16,409 bases of DNA from Planctomycetaceae bacterium (GCA_005773095.1 SXHT01000171.1:1-16409); one strand, 5' to 3'. Positions 8,228-15,322 are shown, numbered from the stretch's first letter. Program-made: numbers and translations. The notes: generated from the letters alone by a model not told the origin.

Positions 8228-9517
8228 CTACTTGACGATCATCACCTTCGAGCCGACGCTAAGAATGTCGTACACGTCGTCGATGTCGCGCTGGCCCAGG
8301 CTGATCGAGCCCGGCTGATTGGTGCTGCCAATGTCGGTCAGCGGGCCCACGCCGTGGATGCCCATGTCGCTGCCCAACGCGATCCAGCGCTCGCCGAGGG
8401 GGTTGCTCGGGTCATCGGCGTCAATCGTGCGCTCGCGGCCGTGGTACACGGGATTTGAGACCTTCTCCGTGACCGTAAACGTGCCCTCGCGCGGCGGCAG
8501 GTCGCGGCCGAGGCCGATCACAAACCGGCCGGCGTAGAGGTTGCCAAGCATCAGGGTAAGTTGCCGTTTCTCGGTCTGGATTACGCCGCCGAACGGTCCA
8601 CGCACGACTTTCAGTTGTTCACCCGGTTGCAGCGACGCGGGATCTTCGATGCCGTTGATTTTGGCCAGCAACTGCCACGGCACGCTGTACTGGTCGGCAA
8701 TGTCTTGCAATCGTTCGCCATCCTTCACCACGTGGGCCGGTTCAGTGAAGTGCTGCGTGGAATAAATGACCGTGCCGGACACTTGATCGAGCAAGTCGGT
8801 GAGTTGCTGGTTCTCAGTGGCCGAGAGCCGCGGATGTTCATGCCACGAGGAAAGCTCCGTCAGCCCTTCGACGAGTCGACCGTCCTCAAGCAAGCGGCTG
8901 CACTTTTCCCAGGCGGCTTGAAACTGCTTGCCAACATCTTGCTGCTCGGCTCCCGGCGGAGGATTGGGGGCGCCGCCTTGCGGAGCCTGCCCGTCGATCG
9001 GCACGCTTGGGTAGCGGTCGTTGTTCGGAACCGATGGGTCTGCGGCAGGTCGGTCGCCATAGTTGGCAGTTGGCGGCGGAGTGCTGCTGGAGGCCGCGGC
9101 GGCGGGATCGGTGGTGGCCCATTGGTCGTCCGCGGTCGGCGTCACGGACGCAGCCGGCGCAGGGTTGGAGTTCGCCGCTGAACCGAATGTCGGCCCGGTC
9201 GTCTCGGCTTGAGAACCGATCGAAGGCGCGGAGGTCGCGAACGATGGGGCAACGGTGTTGGCGGAGTTCGCGCCGGACGGACCGCTGGCGCTACGGCTCA
9301 TCGCGGCCGGCGGCAACGGATTGTTTTGGCCACTGCCGAGCCCATCCCACTTGCCGCTCAGGCCGTTTTCAGCGGGCATCTGCACGGTTGGAGCGCTGTC
9401 CCAACCGGTGGGTGCTCCGGGCGGGGGAGCCGATGGCTTGCTGTTGAGATGCGTGTAGACCACGTAGCCGATGCAGCCAAGCACGGCAATGGTAATGAGC
9501 GGCTTGAAGTTGTTCAC
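8228..9517 (-). CDS. LysM / YkuD (L,D-transpeptidase-fold) protein lacking the catalytic cysteine
   Basis: A 429-residue protein from a GTG at 9517. This start has AGAGG about 8 nt upstream and puts a membrane anchor at the N-terminus (residues 6-23). Residues 27 to about 195 are a Pro/Ala/Ser-rich linker. A conserved helical segment follows, then a LysM peptidoglycan-binding module at about 261-305 (VVKDGERLQDIADQYSVPW, then LQPGEQLKVV). Residues 310-428 form a YkuD domain with NPLGERWIAL and His388 in MGIHGVG. Active enzymes carry SHGCIRM about 16 residues after that His; here the site reads PGSISLG, so the nucleophile position 404 is Ser (TCG) and the Arg position 406 is Ser. It is probably anchored in the inner membrane facing the cell wall. 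Transpeptidase activity is doubtful. Confidence 0.88.
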   Translation of the reverse strand: MNNFKPLITIAVLGCIGYVVYTHLNSKPSAPPPGAPTGWDSAPTVQMPAENGLSGKWDGLGSGQNNPLPPAAMSRSASGPSGANSANTVAPSFATSAPSIGSQAETTGPTFGSAANSNPAPAASVTPTADDQWATTDPAAAASSSTPPPTANYGDRPAADPSVPNNDRYPSVPIDGQAPQGGAPNPPPGAEQQDVGKQFQAAWEKCSRLLEDGRLVEGLTELSSWHEHPRLSATENQQLTDLLDQVSGTVIYSTQHFTEPAHVVKDGERLQDIADQYSVPWQLLAKINGIEDPASLQPGEQLKVVRGPFGGVIQTEKRQLTLMLGNLYAGRFVIGLGRDLPPREGTFTVTEKVSNPVYHGRERTIDADDPSNPLGERWIALGSDMGIHGVGPLTDIGSTNQPGSISLGQRDIDDVYDILSVGSKVMIVK

Positions 9518-9539
9518 CGTCGATTCCTCTCGATAGACG

Positions 9540-9659
9540 CCGCGAGCCGAGCGCGGCCTGAGTGGACCCTCGGCGCAATGGAAATACGACCCCCTCCTCG
9601 AAACCTCATGGCCGAGGTCGGTTTCCAGAGCGTTCCGGTCCCGCTCGGCTCGCGGGACC
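9540..9659 (-). promoter_or_regulatory. Leader with two mutually exclusive hairpins upstream of the YkuD-like gene
   Basis: A local hairpin has perfect 8-bp arms (9637-9644 with 9652-9659) and a 7-nt loop. A second pairing is possible between 9540-9553 and 9642-9655, a perfect 14-nt inverted repeat (CCGCGAGCCGAGCG and its complement). It would use the loop and parts of both arms of the first hairpin. The distal arm ends about 23 nt before the GTG start. The rest of the 405-nt gap (9518-9922) holds repeat material near 9780-9890 and no gene I can support. A regulatory role is inferred from geometry only. Confidence 0.35.
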
Positions 9660-9830
9660 TGCTGGCCGGGGATATTACGGATTTCGGGCGAAGTGTGCCA
9701 GTGCAATGGTGCGAACATGGGCTGACGCCACGGCCGGAGGAATCGCCTTGATCCTGACGTTGCGACGATTGCTAGCACCGCCGGTTACCAACCCGAAGCG
9801 TAAGCCGGAAAATCGCACGGTGCCCTGCGC

Positions 9831-9883
9831 GTAACCGCGCACGGGCCGGGAACTGGCTTATTTTCCCGGCGAATTCAAGAGAA
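9831..9883 (-). repeat. Dispersed intergenic repeat, copy B (inverted relative to copy A)
   Basis: On the minus strand this 53-nt stretch begins TTCTCTTGAATTCGCCGGGA and ends GGCCCGTGCGCGGTTAC. It aligns with 15028-15085 on the plus strand: 45 identical columns of about 58, including CGCCGGGAA, GCCAGTTC and GGCCCGTGC blocks. It contains an 8-bp inverted repeat (9845-9852 with 9863-9870, GCCGGGAA and TTCCCGGC), which can form a stem-loop between the rarA stop and the YkuD-like leader. No T-tract follows the stem, so terminator function is uncertain. The neighbouring CCCGAAGCGTAAGC motif (9791-9804) also resembles a planctomycete intergenic repeat I recall. Confidence 0.6.
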
Positions 9884-9922
9884 CTGCCTCGCCCCGTCAA
9901 ACCATTCGCCGATCGTTCCCGC

Positions 9923-11305
9923 CTACCGCTCATGCAGTCGTTTGCGGATTGCCTGCAATCGCTCGGCTAGCTCGATCTCGAAGCCGCGCGGCACGGGTCG
10001 ATAATACTCGCGCTCGATGCCCAGATAATCCTGAGCGGCCACCCCCTCGGGCGCGTCGTGCGAATACTGATAGCCTTCGCCGTGGCCCAACCGCTTGGCG
10101 CCGGCGTAGTGCTTGTCTTGCAGATGCACGGGCACGGGTAGGATGCGGCCTTCGCGAACGTCGTGCCGGGCTTCGCCGATCGCCACGGTAGCGGCATTCG
10201 ACTTGGGCGCGCAGGCTAAGTAGGTCACCGCTTGTGCCAGCGTGAGTTGGCACTCCGGAAGCCCCACGAACTCACAAGCCTGCATCGCGGCGACTGCAAT
10301 CGGCAGCGCCTGAGGATCGGCGTTGCCGATGTCTTCGCTGGCGGCAATCACAATCCGGCGCGCTAGGAAACGCACGTCTTCGCCCCCTTCCAGCATGCGC
10401 GCCAGCCAGTAAATGGCCGCGTCCGGGTCGCTGCCGCGAATGCTCTTGATAAGTGCGCTGGCCGCATCGTAGTGCGTGTCGCCGGTCGCGTCGTAATCGA
10501 CTTGCTTGCGCTGCACGGATTCTTCGGCCAAAGCCCGCGTAAACTCGACCGGCGGGCACGTTGGTGAGTCCGTCTCAGACGCGCGATCGCGGCCAATCGA
10601 GCCGGGGCCGCGTGAACGGCTCGCCTCACAACTCGAAATCACGCCAACTTCCATTGCTCCCAGTGCCCGGCGCGCATCACCATCGCTGACTTTGGTCAGA
10701 TAATCCAAGGCATCATCATGCATCCGCACGTCGTAATGGCCCAGCCCGCGATCTTTGTCGGCCAGTGCCCGAAGGAGAAGCGTCTTCAGGTCGTCGTTTG
10801 AAAGCGGCTCGAACTGAAACACGCGACTGCGGCTGATCAGCGCACTATTGATGGCGAAGAACGGATTCTGCGTCGTTGCACCCACCAGCGTGGCAATGCC
10901 TTCCTCGACGTCCGGCAACAATGCGTCTTGCTGCGTCTTGTTGAACCGATGAATCTCGTCGATGAACAGCAGCGTCTTGTTGCCAGACGTCGAAAGCCGG
11001 TCACGGGCTTCGTCGAGCACATCGCGCAGGTCCTTCACGCCGCTGGTGACAGCGTTCAACTGCCGGAACGTGCTCCGCGTGGCCGAGGCCAGCAGGTTCG
11101 CCAAGGCCGTCTTGCCGGTGCCCGGCGGCCCATAAAAGATGACCGACCCCAACCGATCGGCCGCGATCAACCGTCGCAGCAGTTTGCCTTCGCCCAAAAA
11201 GTGCTGCTGCCCCACAAACTCCTCGAGCGACACCGGACGCATCCGCGCGGCAAGTGGCTGGGCGCGACGACGATTGGCGGCCTCGGATACGTCGAGAAGT
11301 GACAT
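9923..11305 (-). CDS. rarA: Replication-associated recombination protein RarA (MgsA) AAA+ ATPase
   Basis: A 460-residue clamp-loader-like ATPase. It has Walker A GPPGTGKT at 59-66, Walker B LLFIDEIH at 112-119, sensor 1 GATTQNP at 142-148 and an arginine-finger segment SRSR near 158-161. The C-terminal half has the RarA-specific DPDAAIYWLARMLEGGEDVRF and ASEDIGNADPQAL segments and the YGHDxPEG-like ending (GYQYSHDAPEGVAAQ). The family acts at stalled replication forks in the cytoplasm. Residues about 224-251 (SCEASRSRGPGSIGRDRASE and on to CPP) are an Arg/Ser-rich insertion that makes the protein slightly longer than usual. No Shine-Dalgarno is visible before the ATG at 11305. It is divergent from the rhaT operon. 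Confidence 0.95.
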   Translation of the reverse strand: MSLLDVSEAANRRRAQPLAARMRPVSLEEFVGQQHFLGEGKLLRRLIAADRLGSVIFYGPPGTGKTALANLLASATRSTFRQLNAVTSGVKDLRDVLDEARDRLSTSGNKTLLFIDEIHRFNKTQQDALLPDVEEGIATLVGATTQNPFFAINSALISRSRVFQFEPLSNDDLKTLLLRALADKDRGLGHYDVRMHDDALDYLTKVSDGDARRALGAMEVGVISSCEASRSRGPGSIGRDRASETDSPTCPPVEFTRALAEESVQRKQVDYDATGDTHYDAASALIKSIRGSDPDAAIYWLARMLEGGEDVRFLARRIVIAASEDIGNADPQALPIAVAAMQACEFVGLPECQLTLAQAVTYLACAPKSNAATVAIGEARHDVREGRILPVPVHLQDKHYAGAKRLGHGEGYQYSHDAPEGVAAQDYLGIEREYYRPVPRGFEIELAERLQAIRKRLHER

Positions 11306-11331
11306 GGTTGTGGGCAGCGTATTCTTTCCAA

Positions 11332-11530
11332 AGAGCGATAGTGTATCAAATCCGCATCTCGAAGTCCGCTGGCAGATTGTCGTCCGAAGATCGTGATCGC
11401 ATGCGGGAAGAAATCAAAAGACTTGTGGCGTCCGAGATTGTGTTGGCCCGTCAACTCTCTATACTTAGACGATTTGATTCGCGGATCGGTATTGAACCCT
11501 CGCGCCAGTATTATTACTTACCGCATGATC
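11332..11530 (+). pseudogene. C-terminal remnant of an unidentified (possibly carbohydrate-active) protein
   Basis: The plus-strand frame with codons starting at 11341 reads VYQIRISKSAGRLSSEDRDR, then MREEIKRLVASEIVLARQLS, then ILRRFDSRIGIEPSRQYYYL and PHD. It has the composition of a real amphipathic helical protein, with a D-S-R-I-G-x-E-x-S-x-x-Y-Y-Y-x-P ending. I recall that ending from the C-termini of large glycoside-hydrolase-like proteins of planctomycetes, but I cannot name the family. No long upstream coding part exists because rarA begins at 11305 on the other strand. The fragment runs into the start of rhaT, after which its frame is only a shadow of rhaT. It is probably the tail of a gene that once headed this operon. 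Confidence 0.5.
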
Positions 11531-12583
11531 ATCGGAATCTTACTGGCGGTGCTGAGCGGAATCCTGTTTGGGATTTGTTTTACTCCGATGCGTTACATGC
11601 AGGCTTTCGCGTGGGAGAATACCTGGTTTGCCTGGAATTTTTGTGCCTGCTTGCTGTTGTCACCGCTGATTGCCTGGCTGACCATTCCTTCGGTATTCGA
11701 GGTTTTTCGAGAGATCGGCCTCGAGCGGAACCTCATTATGCTGGTTGCCGGTCTGCTCTCCGGCGGTTCGGGCATTCTTTTTGGGCTTGGCTTGGCGCGG
11801 GTAGGGACGACTCTTGTCAACTCGTTGTGCAATGGGATTTCGCTGATTGCAGGCTCCTTCATACCTTTGATCTTTCAGCATCGCGAAGCACTTCAGGGCC
11901 GGATCGGCGTTTCCCTTTGGGTGGGGTTCCTGCTTTCGGTCGCCGGAGTCTGCGTTTGTGCCTGGGCGGGTTCCCAACGCGAGGAGCCGTCGGCCTACAT
12001 GGGCAATCACTCGAACGACCGGCGAGCTCGGCAGCGGATCGTGTTGCAGGGAATCCTTCTGAGCATTGCCGCGGGCCTGCTGATGCCTTTGATCAACCTG
12101 GGACTTGCCTTCGGAGATGATTTCATGCAGGTCGCCCGGGACCACGGTGCATCCGAAACGTTCATGAGCTTTGCGGTCTACGTTCCCTTTTTCGCGACGA
12201 CGTTTGTCAGTAACGGCGTGTACTGCGCCTATTTGTGGAAGAAGAACCAATCGTATCAGCAGTTTTTTGAACCGCGGATCCTGCACTTGGTGGCGATAGC
12301 CGCCCTGATTGCGTCGTTGTGGATGGGGGGCAATGTGCTCTATGGCTGGGCTTTGCCTTGGATGCGAACCTATGGTCCAATTCTCGGCTGGCCCATCTGT
12401 TTGGCCAGTTGCAATATTGCTGCCGCGCTGGTGGAATGCCTGTATGGCGATTGGAAGGGGAAAGCCCTCGCCACCTTGGCCGGCGGGTTGGGGATACTCA
12501 CCGCCTCGATTGCCACGTTTGGATATGCTAGCCTGCTCATCCAGAATGCGGCCGCAATCCCGTCGTCGGCCATGCTGCAATAG
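11525..12583 (+). CDS. RhaT-family sugar:H+ symporter (L-rhamnose transporter-like)
   Basis: A 352-residue integral membrane protein with about ten hydrophobic segments, starting MIIGILLAVLSGILFGICFT, the usual beginning of RhaT-like carriers (about 344 residues in enterobacteria). Further family-like parts are GSGILFGLGLARVGTTLVNS, the ALGL-like LINLGLAFGDDF loop, and YGWALPWMRTYGPILGWP. RhaT imports L-rhamnose with protons across the inner membrane. Other members of the drug/metabolite transporter clan may carry different sugars, so the substrate is tentative. A frame 44 codons longer exists from 11393, but those residues overlap the remnant and lack transporter character. No clear Shine-Dalgarno precedes 11525. 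It heads the four-gene group ending at 14944. Confidence 0.85.
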   Translation: MIIGILLAVLSGILFGICFTPMRYMQAFAWENTWFAWNFCACLLLSPLIAWLTIPSVFEVFREIGLERNLIMLVAGLLSGGSGILFGLGLARVGTTLVNSLCNGISLIAGSFIPLIFQHREALQGRIGVSLWVGFLLSVAGVCVCAWAGSQREEPSAYMGNHSNDRRARQRIVLQGILLSIAAGLLMPLINLGLAFGDDFMQVARDHGASETFMSFAVYVPFFATTFVSNGVYCAYLWKKNQSYQQFFEPRILHLVAIAALIASLWMGGNVLYGWALPWMRTYGPILGWPICLASCNIAAALVECLYGDWKGKALATLAGGLGILTASIATFGYASLLIQNAAAIPSSAMLQ

Positions 12584-12658
12584 GTACTGACAGCCGACTC
12601 CCAAGCTGGCGAATGAGGACATCATGCTATCCTGAACCGAGTCCAACAGCTTGGCTAT

Positions 12659-13015
12659 GTGATCCTGCTCTGCGACAACCTGGATCGCATGAAGGCTTTC
12701 TACCGGGATGTCTTCGCATTTCCCGTCGCAAGCGAATCGGCCACCGGATTGACGTTCCGTGTTGGTTCCCTGTTCCTGGGATTGCGCAAGCGAACGCGAG
12801 CTTACGACGGCCCCAGTGCCGGGATCGGGTCACCTGGCGTGCAGCTTGCCTTTCTTGTGTCGCCGCCGGAAGTCGATTGGTGCCACAACCAACTTGTGGA
12901 CAAGGGAGTGACCATCCTGGATGCGCCGAACGACCAGCCGTGGGGGCACCGAACCGTGTACTTTGCTGATCCGGAAGGCAATCTTCTTGAAATCTACGCC
13001 GAGGTCCGTTCCTGA
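12659..13015 (+). CDS. VOC (glyoxalase/bleomycin-resistance fold) family protein, start uncertain
   Basis: A 118-residue protein if the GTG at 12659 is used. The VOC signature is clear: DNLDRMKAFYRDVFAFPV after the first strand, VQLAFLV in the second half, and VYFADPEGNLLEIYAEV with the terminal Glu metal-ligand position. Family members are small metal-dependent lyases, isomerases, dioxygenases or binding proteins; the substrate is unknown. The start is odd. The frame extends upstream without ATG, GTG or TTG to encode LNRVQQLGY, the natural beginning of the first strand, from a CTG at 12632. A GAGGA followed by ATG (12624) precedes it but is out of frame by one base and stops after three codons. 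Either GTG 12659 is used or the 5' end carries a frameshift. It is the second gene of the rhaT operon. Confidence 0.8.
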   Translation: MILLCDNLDRMKAFYRDVFAFPVASESATGLTFRVGSLFLGLRKRTRAYDGPSAGIGSPGVQLAFLVSPPEVDWCHNQLVDKGVTILDAPNDQPWGHRTVYFADPEGNLLEIYAEVRS

Positions 13016-13087
13016 CCAACCAGGAAGCATGTTACCTTGACGATTGGGAGCACCGACAACGACTGGAGGGCGCAAACGCCTGCCACC

Positions 13088-14077
13088 ATGAAAACCACGC
13101 GACCCGTTCGGGCGGCTGTCGTGGGCGGAGGCGCCTTCGGTGAGTGCCACCTGAAAACCTTCCGCGCCATGCCCCAGGTGGATGTCGCGGGGATCTATAC
13201 CCTGGAGCGGGAACGGGGGAAAGCATTGTGCGATCGCTATGGCGGGCAGTGTTATTCAAGCCTCGAAGCGCTGGCATCCGACACGACCATTGACCTGGTC
13301 TCGATTGCCACCCCCGAGAACGCTCACTTTGAACCGTTCAGGCTTTTGGCCGAAAAGAAAAAAGCCATTTATGTCGAGAAGCCATTGGCCACCTCCCTGG
13401 CGGAAGCCAGGGAGATGCTGGAACTCTCCCGTTCCCTCATTGCCATGAGCGGCCATTGTTTGCGGTTTGAGTCCCGCTTGGCGCATGTGTTCGCACAACG
13501 AGACAGGTTGGGCCGGCTCCGCCACATGAGCTTTCGCGACAAGAGAACGCAGGGTGAAAAGGAAGTCTCTGGAAGAGTTCACCCTGCCTATTGTCTGTTG
13601 TGCCACGAAATTGAACTGAGCAATGCATTCGCTCAGGACCAGTTCAAGAGAGTCTGTGCCTTGGAAACCCAGTTCTCGGAAGGGCAGATCGACGGCATGA
13701 ATATTCTGATTGAATATCAGAATGGGGTGACCAGTTCCATCGAAGGCGGGTGGTACCTTCCTACGCAAGCAGCGCTTTTGGAAAATGATCGGTGCACGCT
13801 GGACTTCGAAGGGGGCACCTTCGAAATCGCCCTGCCGAATATGGGTTTTACGTTCTTGAGCTCGCAGGGATATCAGTTTCTCAATCAACAGTATGAATGC
13901 AACGTCTATGGTATGGAATTCGGCGCTCTCCGCTCCAGCTTGGAGTACATGGTTCACTGCATTAAAAACCAGACCGCGCCCGCGATCAGCACGATACGCG
14001 ATGGATATGAAGCGGTGCGTCTGGTCGATGCGGCCTTGCTGTCTGCCAAGACCTGTCAATGGATCCAGGGAGTGTGA
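13088..14077 (+). CDS. Gfo/Idh/MocA family NAD(P)-dependent oxidoreductase
   Basis: A 329-residue protein with the Rossmann loop VVGGGAFGECH at residues 11-21 and the conserved EKP motif (Glu97-Lys98-Pro99 in YVEKPLATS), whose Lys is the usual catalytic residue. In the C-terminal domain, CHEIEL places His173 at the conserved GVHDIDL-type His; the upstream Asp of the usual GxxxDxxxH is replaced by Cys. The family oxidises or reduces sugars, inositols and related compounds with NAD(P). Next to a RhaT-like carrier and a lactonase-type hydrolase, oxidation of a sugar to a lactone is a reasonable guess. ATG 13088 leaves the usual six residues before the first strand, but its GGAGGG is 17 nt away. 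A TTG at 13037 with GGAAG 9 nt upstream is the alternative and adds 17 residues. Confidence 0.9.
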   Translation: MKTTRPVRAAVVGGGAFGECHLKTFRAMPQVDVAGIYTLERERGKALCDRYGGQCYSSLEALASDTTIDLVSIATPENAHFEPFRLLAEKKKAIYVEKPLATSLAEAREMLELSRSLIAMSGHCLRFESRLAHVFAQRDRLGRLRHMSFRDKRTQGEKEVSGRVHPAYCLLCHEIELSNAFAQDQFKRVCALETQFSEGQIDGMNILIEYQNGVTSSIEGGWYLPTQAALLENDRCTLDFEGGTFEIALPNMGFTFLSSQGYQFLNQQYECNVYGMEFGALRSSLEYMVHCIKNQTAPAISTIRDGYEAVRLVDAALLSAKTCQWIQGV

Positions 14078-14107
14078 ACCGGAGCTTTGGGACCACGGTG
14101 ACCTGCC

Positions 14108-14944
14108 ATGACGAAGCGCGCCGACGCACATATCCACCTCTTTGCCGGTGGCTATCAGGGGGGATCCTTCGCATCGCGACCCGGAGTCTCGATGGACGAA
14201 GCCGCCTGTTACGACTCCCTGGCTCGTGAGCACCATGTGGCGGCCGCTTTGGTCGTGGGTTACGGTGCGGAGGACTGGTGCGCTGGCAACAATGCGTACC
14301 TCGCACGACAGGCTCAGCACTTCGATTGGATTCACGCGCTGGCCTACATGGCCGTCGATTCCGCCGGTACGGTCCAGGATCTGGAGGCCCTGCAGGAGCA
14401 AGGATTTGTGGGGGTCAGCATGTACGTCTTTGGCGATGCCGTGCAGCGGCTTGCGCAGATTCCAGCCAACTTCTGGCGCTGGCTCGAACAGCGGGGTTGG
14501 CTCGTCAGTGTGAATTCGCAAGGGGACGCATGGAATGGCTGGCAACCGATCCTGGAACAATTCCCCCAGTTACGCCTGCTGGTTTCCCATCTGGGCTTGC
14601 CCCCCGCCGCGGCTTCGCCGCTAAGCCGAGAGCAGGCCACGAAGGCAATGCGACAGATCACCGCACTTTCGAGATATCCTGGCGTGCGCGTGAAGCTCAG
14701 CGGCTTCTACGCGCTCACCTCGCCAGGACACGACTACCCGCACGCAGCGGCATGGCCGTACGTGGAGTCATTGATCGGTGTTTTTTCCTGTCATCGATTG
14801 CTGTGGGGTTCCGACTTCAGCCCCTGCCTCGATTTGGTCACCTTCCCGCAAACCGTCAACATGTTCAACAAGATGCCGTTTCTAAGCGAAGAAGATGTGG
14901 CCAGGCTCACCGGTGGGAATCTGCTTGCGCTGCTCGAACGATAG
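14108..14944 (+). CDS. Amidohydrolase_2 family metal-dependent hydrolase (possible sugar lactonase)
   Basis: A 278-residue TIM-barrel hydrolase. Metal-binding residues are visible: Asp6-x-His8-x-His10 in ADAHIHLF, His161 in LLVSHLGLP and Asp236 in LLWGSDFSP. The ending LTGGNLLALL corresponds to the family's VLGxNAxRLL helix. Relatives include decarboxylases, pyrone-dicarboxylate lactonase and the COG3618 fuconolactonase/rhamnonolactonase group. Coming 30 nt after a sugar-type dehydrogenase in an operon with a RhaT-like carrier, it may open the lactone made by that enzyme; this is an inference from context. The protein is probably cytoplasmic. No good Shine-Dalgarno is seen, and the short gap suggests translational linkage. 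A weak terminator follows the stop. Confidence 0.88.
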   Translation: MTKRADAHIHLFAGGYQGGSFASRPGVSMDEAACYDSLAREHHVAAALVVGYGAEDWCAGNNAYLARQAQHFDWIHALAYMAVDSAGTVQDLEALQEQGFVGVSMYVFGDAVQRLAQIPANFWRWLEQRGWLVSVNSQGDAWNGWQPILEQFPQLRLLVSHLGLPPAAASPLSREQATKAMRQITALSRYPGVRVKLSGFYALTSPGHDYPHAAAWPYVESLIGVFSCHRLLWGSDFSPCLDLVTFPQTVNMFNKMPFLSEEDVARLTGGNLLALLER

Positions 14945-14963
14945 GCGTGATGCGCCATTTTTT
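14944..14963 (+). terminator. Weak intrinsic terminator after the rhaT operon
   Basis: GGCG, a 5-nt loop and CGCC, then A and six T residues, directly at the amidohydrolase stop codon. The stem is only 4 bp, so efficiency may be low. The following 358 nt to the Hpt gene hold a palindromic repeat (about 14978-15085) and a promoter candidate; I see no gene there. Confidence 0.4.
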
Positions 14964-15027
14964 GGCAAAGTCAGGGGGGCACATTTTCCCGGGGGGCATG
15001 CTGGGCAACCACCTCACAAGAGGACCC

Positions 15028-15085
15028 TTCTCTCTCGAATTTCGCCGGGAAGATCGGCCAGTTCTCGCGGCCCGTGCATGGTGAC
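15028..15085 (+). repeat. Dispersed intergenic repeat, copy A
   Basis: A 58-nt stretch that aligns with the reverse complement of 9831-9883 (about 78% of columns identical with small gaps). The shared blocks are GAATT, CGCCGGGAA, GCCAGTTC and GGCCCGTGC. Just upstream, 14978-14992 is an imperfect reverse complement of 15045-15059 (12 of 15), so this copy may be half of a larger palindromic REP/MITE-like unit. It lies between the amidohydrolase and Hpt genes. Confidence 0.6.
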
Positions 15086-15153
15086 TTCTCGGGAAAAACG
15101 GGGTGCCGGTGAGGGTTACGACGGTTGCCCGGCCTGGGTAAGACGCATGCGTT

Positions 15154-15181
15154 TTGACACGGCTTTCAAGCAAGCTACGTT
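15154..15181 (+). promoter_or_regulatory. Candidate sigma-70 promoter for the Hpt/response regulator genes
   Basis: A perfect -35 TTGACA (15154-15159), a 16-nt spacer and a poor -10 TACGTT (15176-15181). It lies 142 nt upstream of the Hpt start in a region without genes. The -10 is weak, so this is tentative. Confidence 0.35.
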
Positions 15182-15322
15182 TTCCTAGAGCTAGCGGCTT
15201 GAAATCGGTTCAGCGGCTGGCTGACCACGCCGATGCGTGGGACGCGTGATGATGGGGCAGGTATCCCATGCAGCCCGCGGGGTAGGCAGTCCAATGAGCG
15301 GTTATGAAAATGGGGTCGAGCA

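Noticed and set aside
9562..9834. Open frames in the gap between the YkuD-like gene and rarA.
   Set aside because: No domain, no Shine-Dalgarno, and they overlap hairpin and repeat sequences, so noncoding is more likely.
11438..11465. A promoter-like TTGTGT, 16-nt spacer, TATACT upstream of rhaT.
   Set aside because: The -35 is poor and the element lies inside the protein-like remnant, so it may be chance; not listed as a feature.
4647..13240. Five copies of the octamer GCGATCGC (a HIP1-like palindrome).
   Set aside because: More than a rough chance expectation, but all are inside coding sequence, two encode the same C-D-R-Y peptide, and the number is too small to argue for a signal.
13256..14560. 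A 434-codon minus-strand frame opposite the Gfo/Idh and amidohydrolase genes.
   Set aside because: It spans two genes with intact family motifs and shows no domain of its own.
14895..15188. A 97-codon plus-strand frame in the gap before the Hpt gene.
   Set aside because: It starts inside the amidohydrolase gene, crosses the terminator and repeat, and its composition shows no family resemblance.
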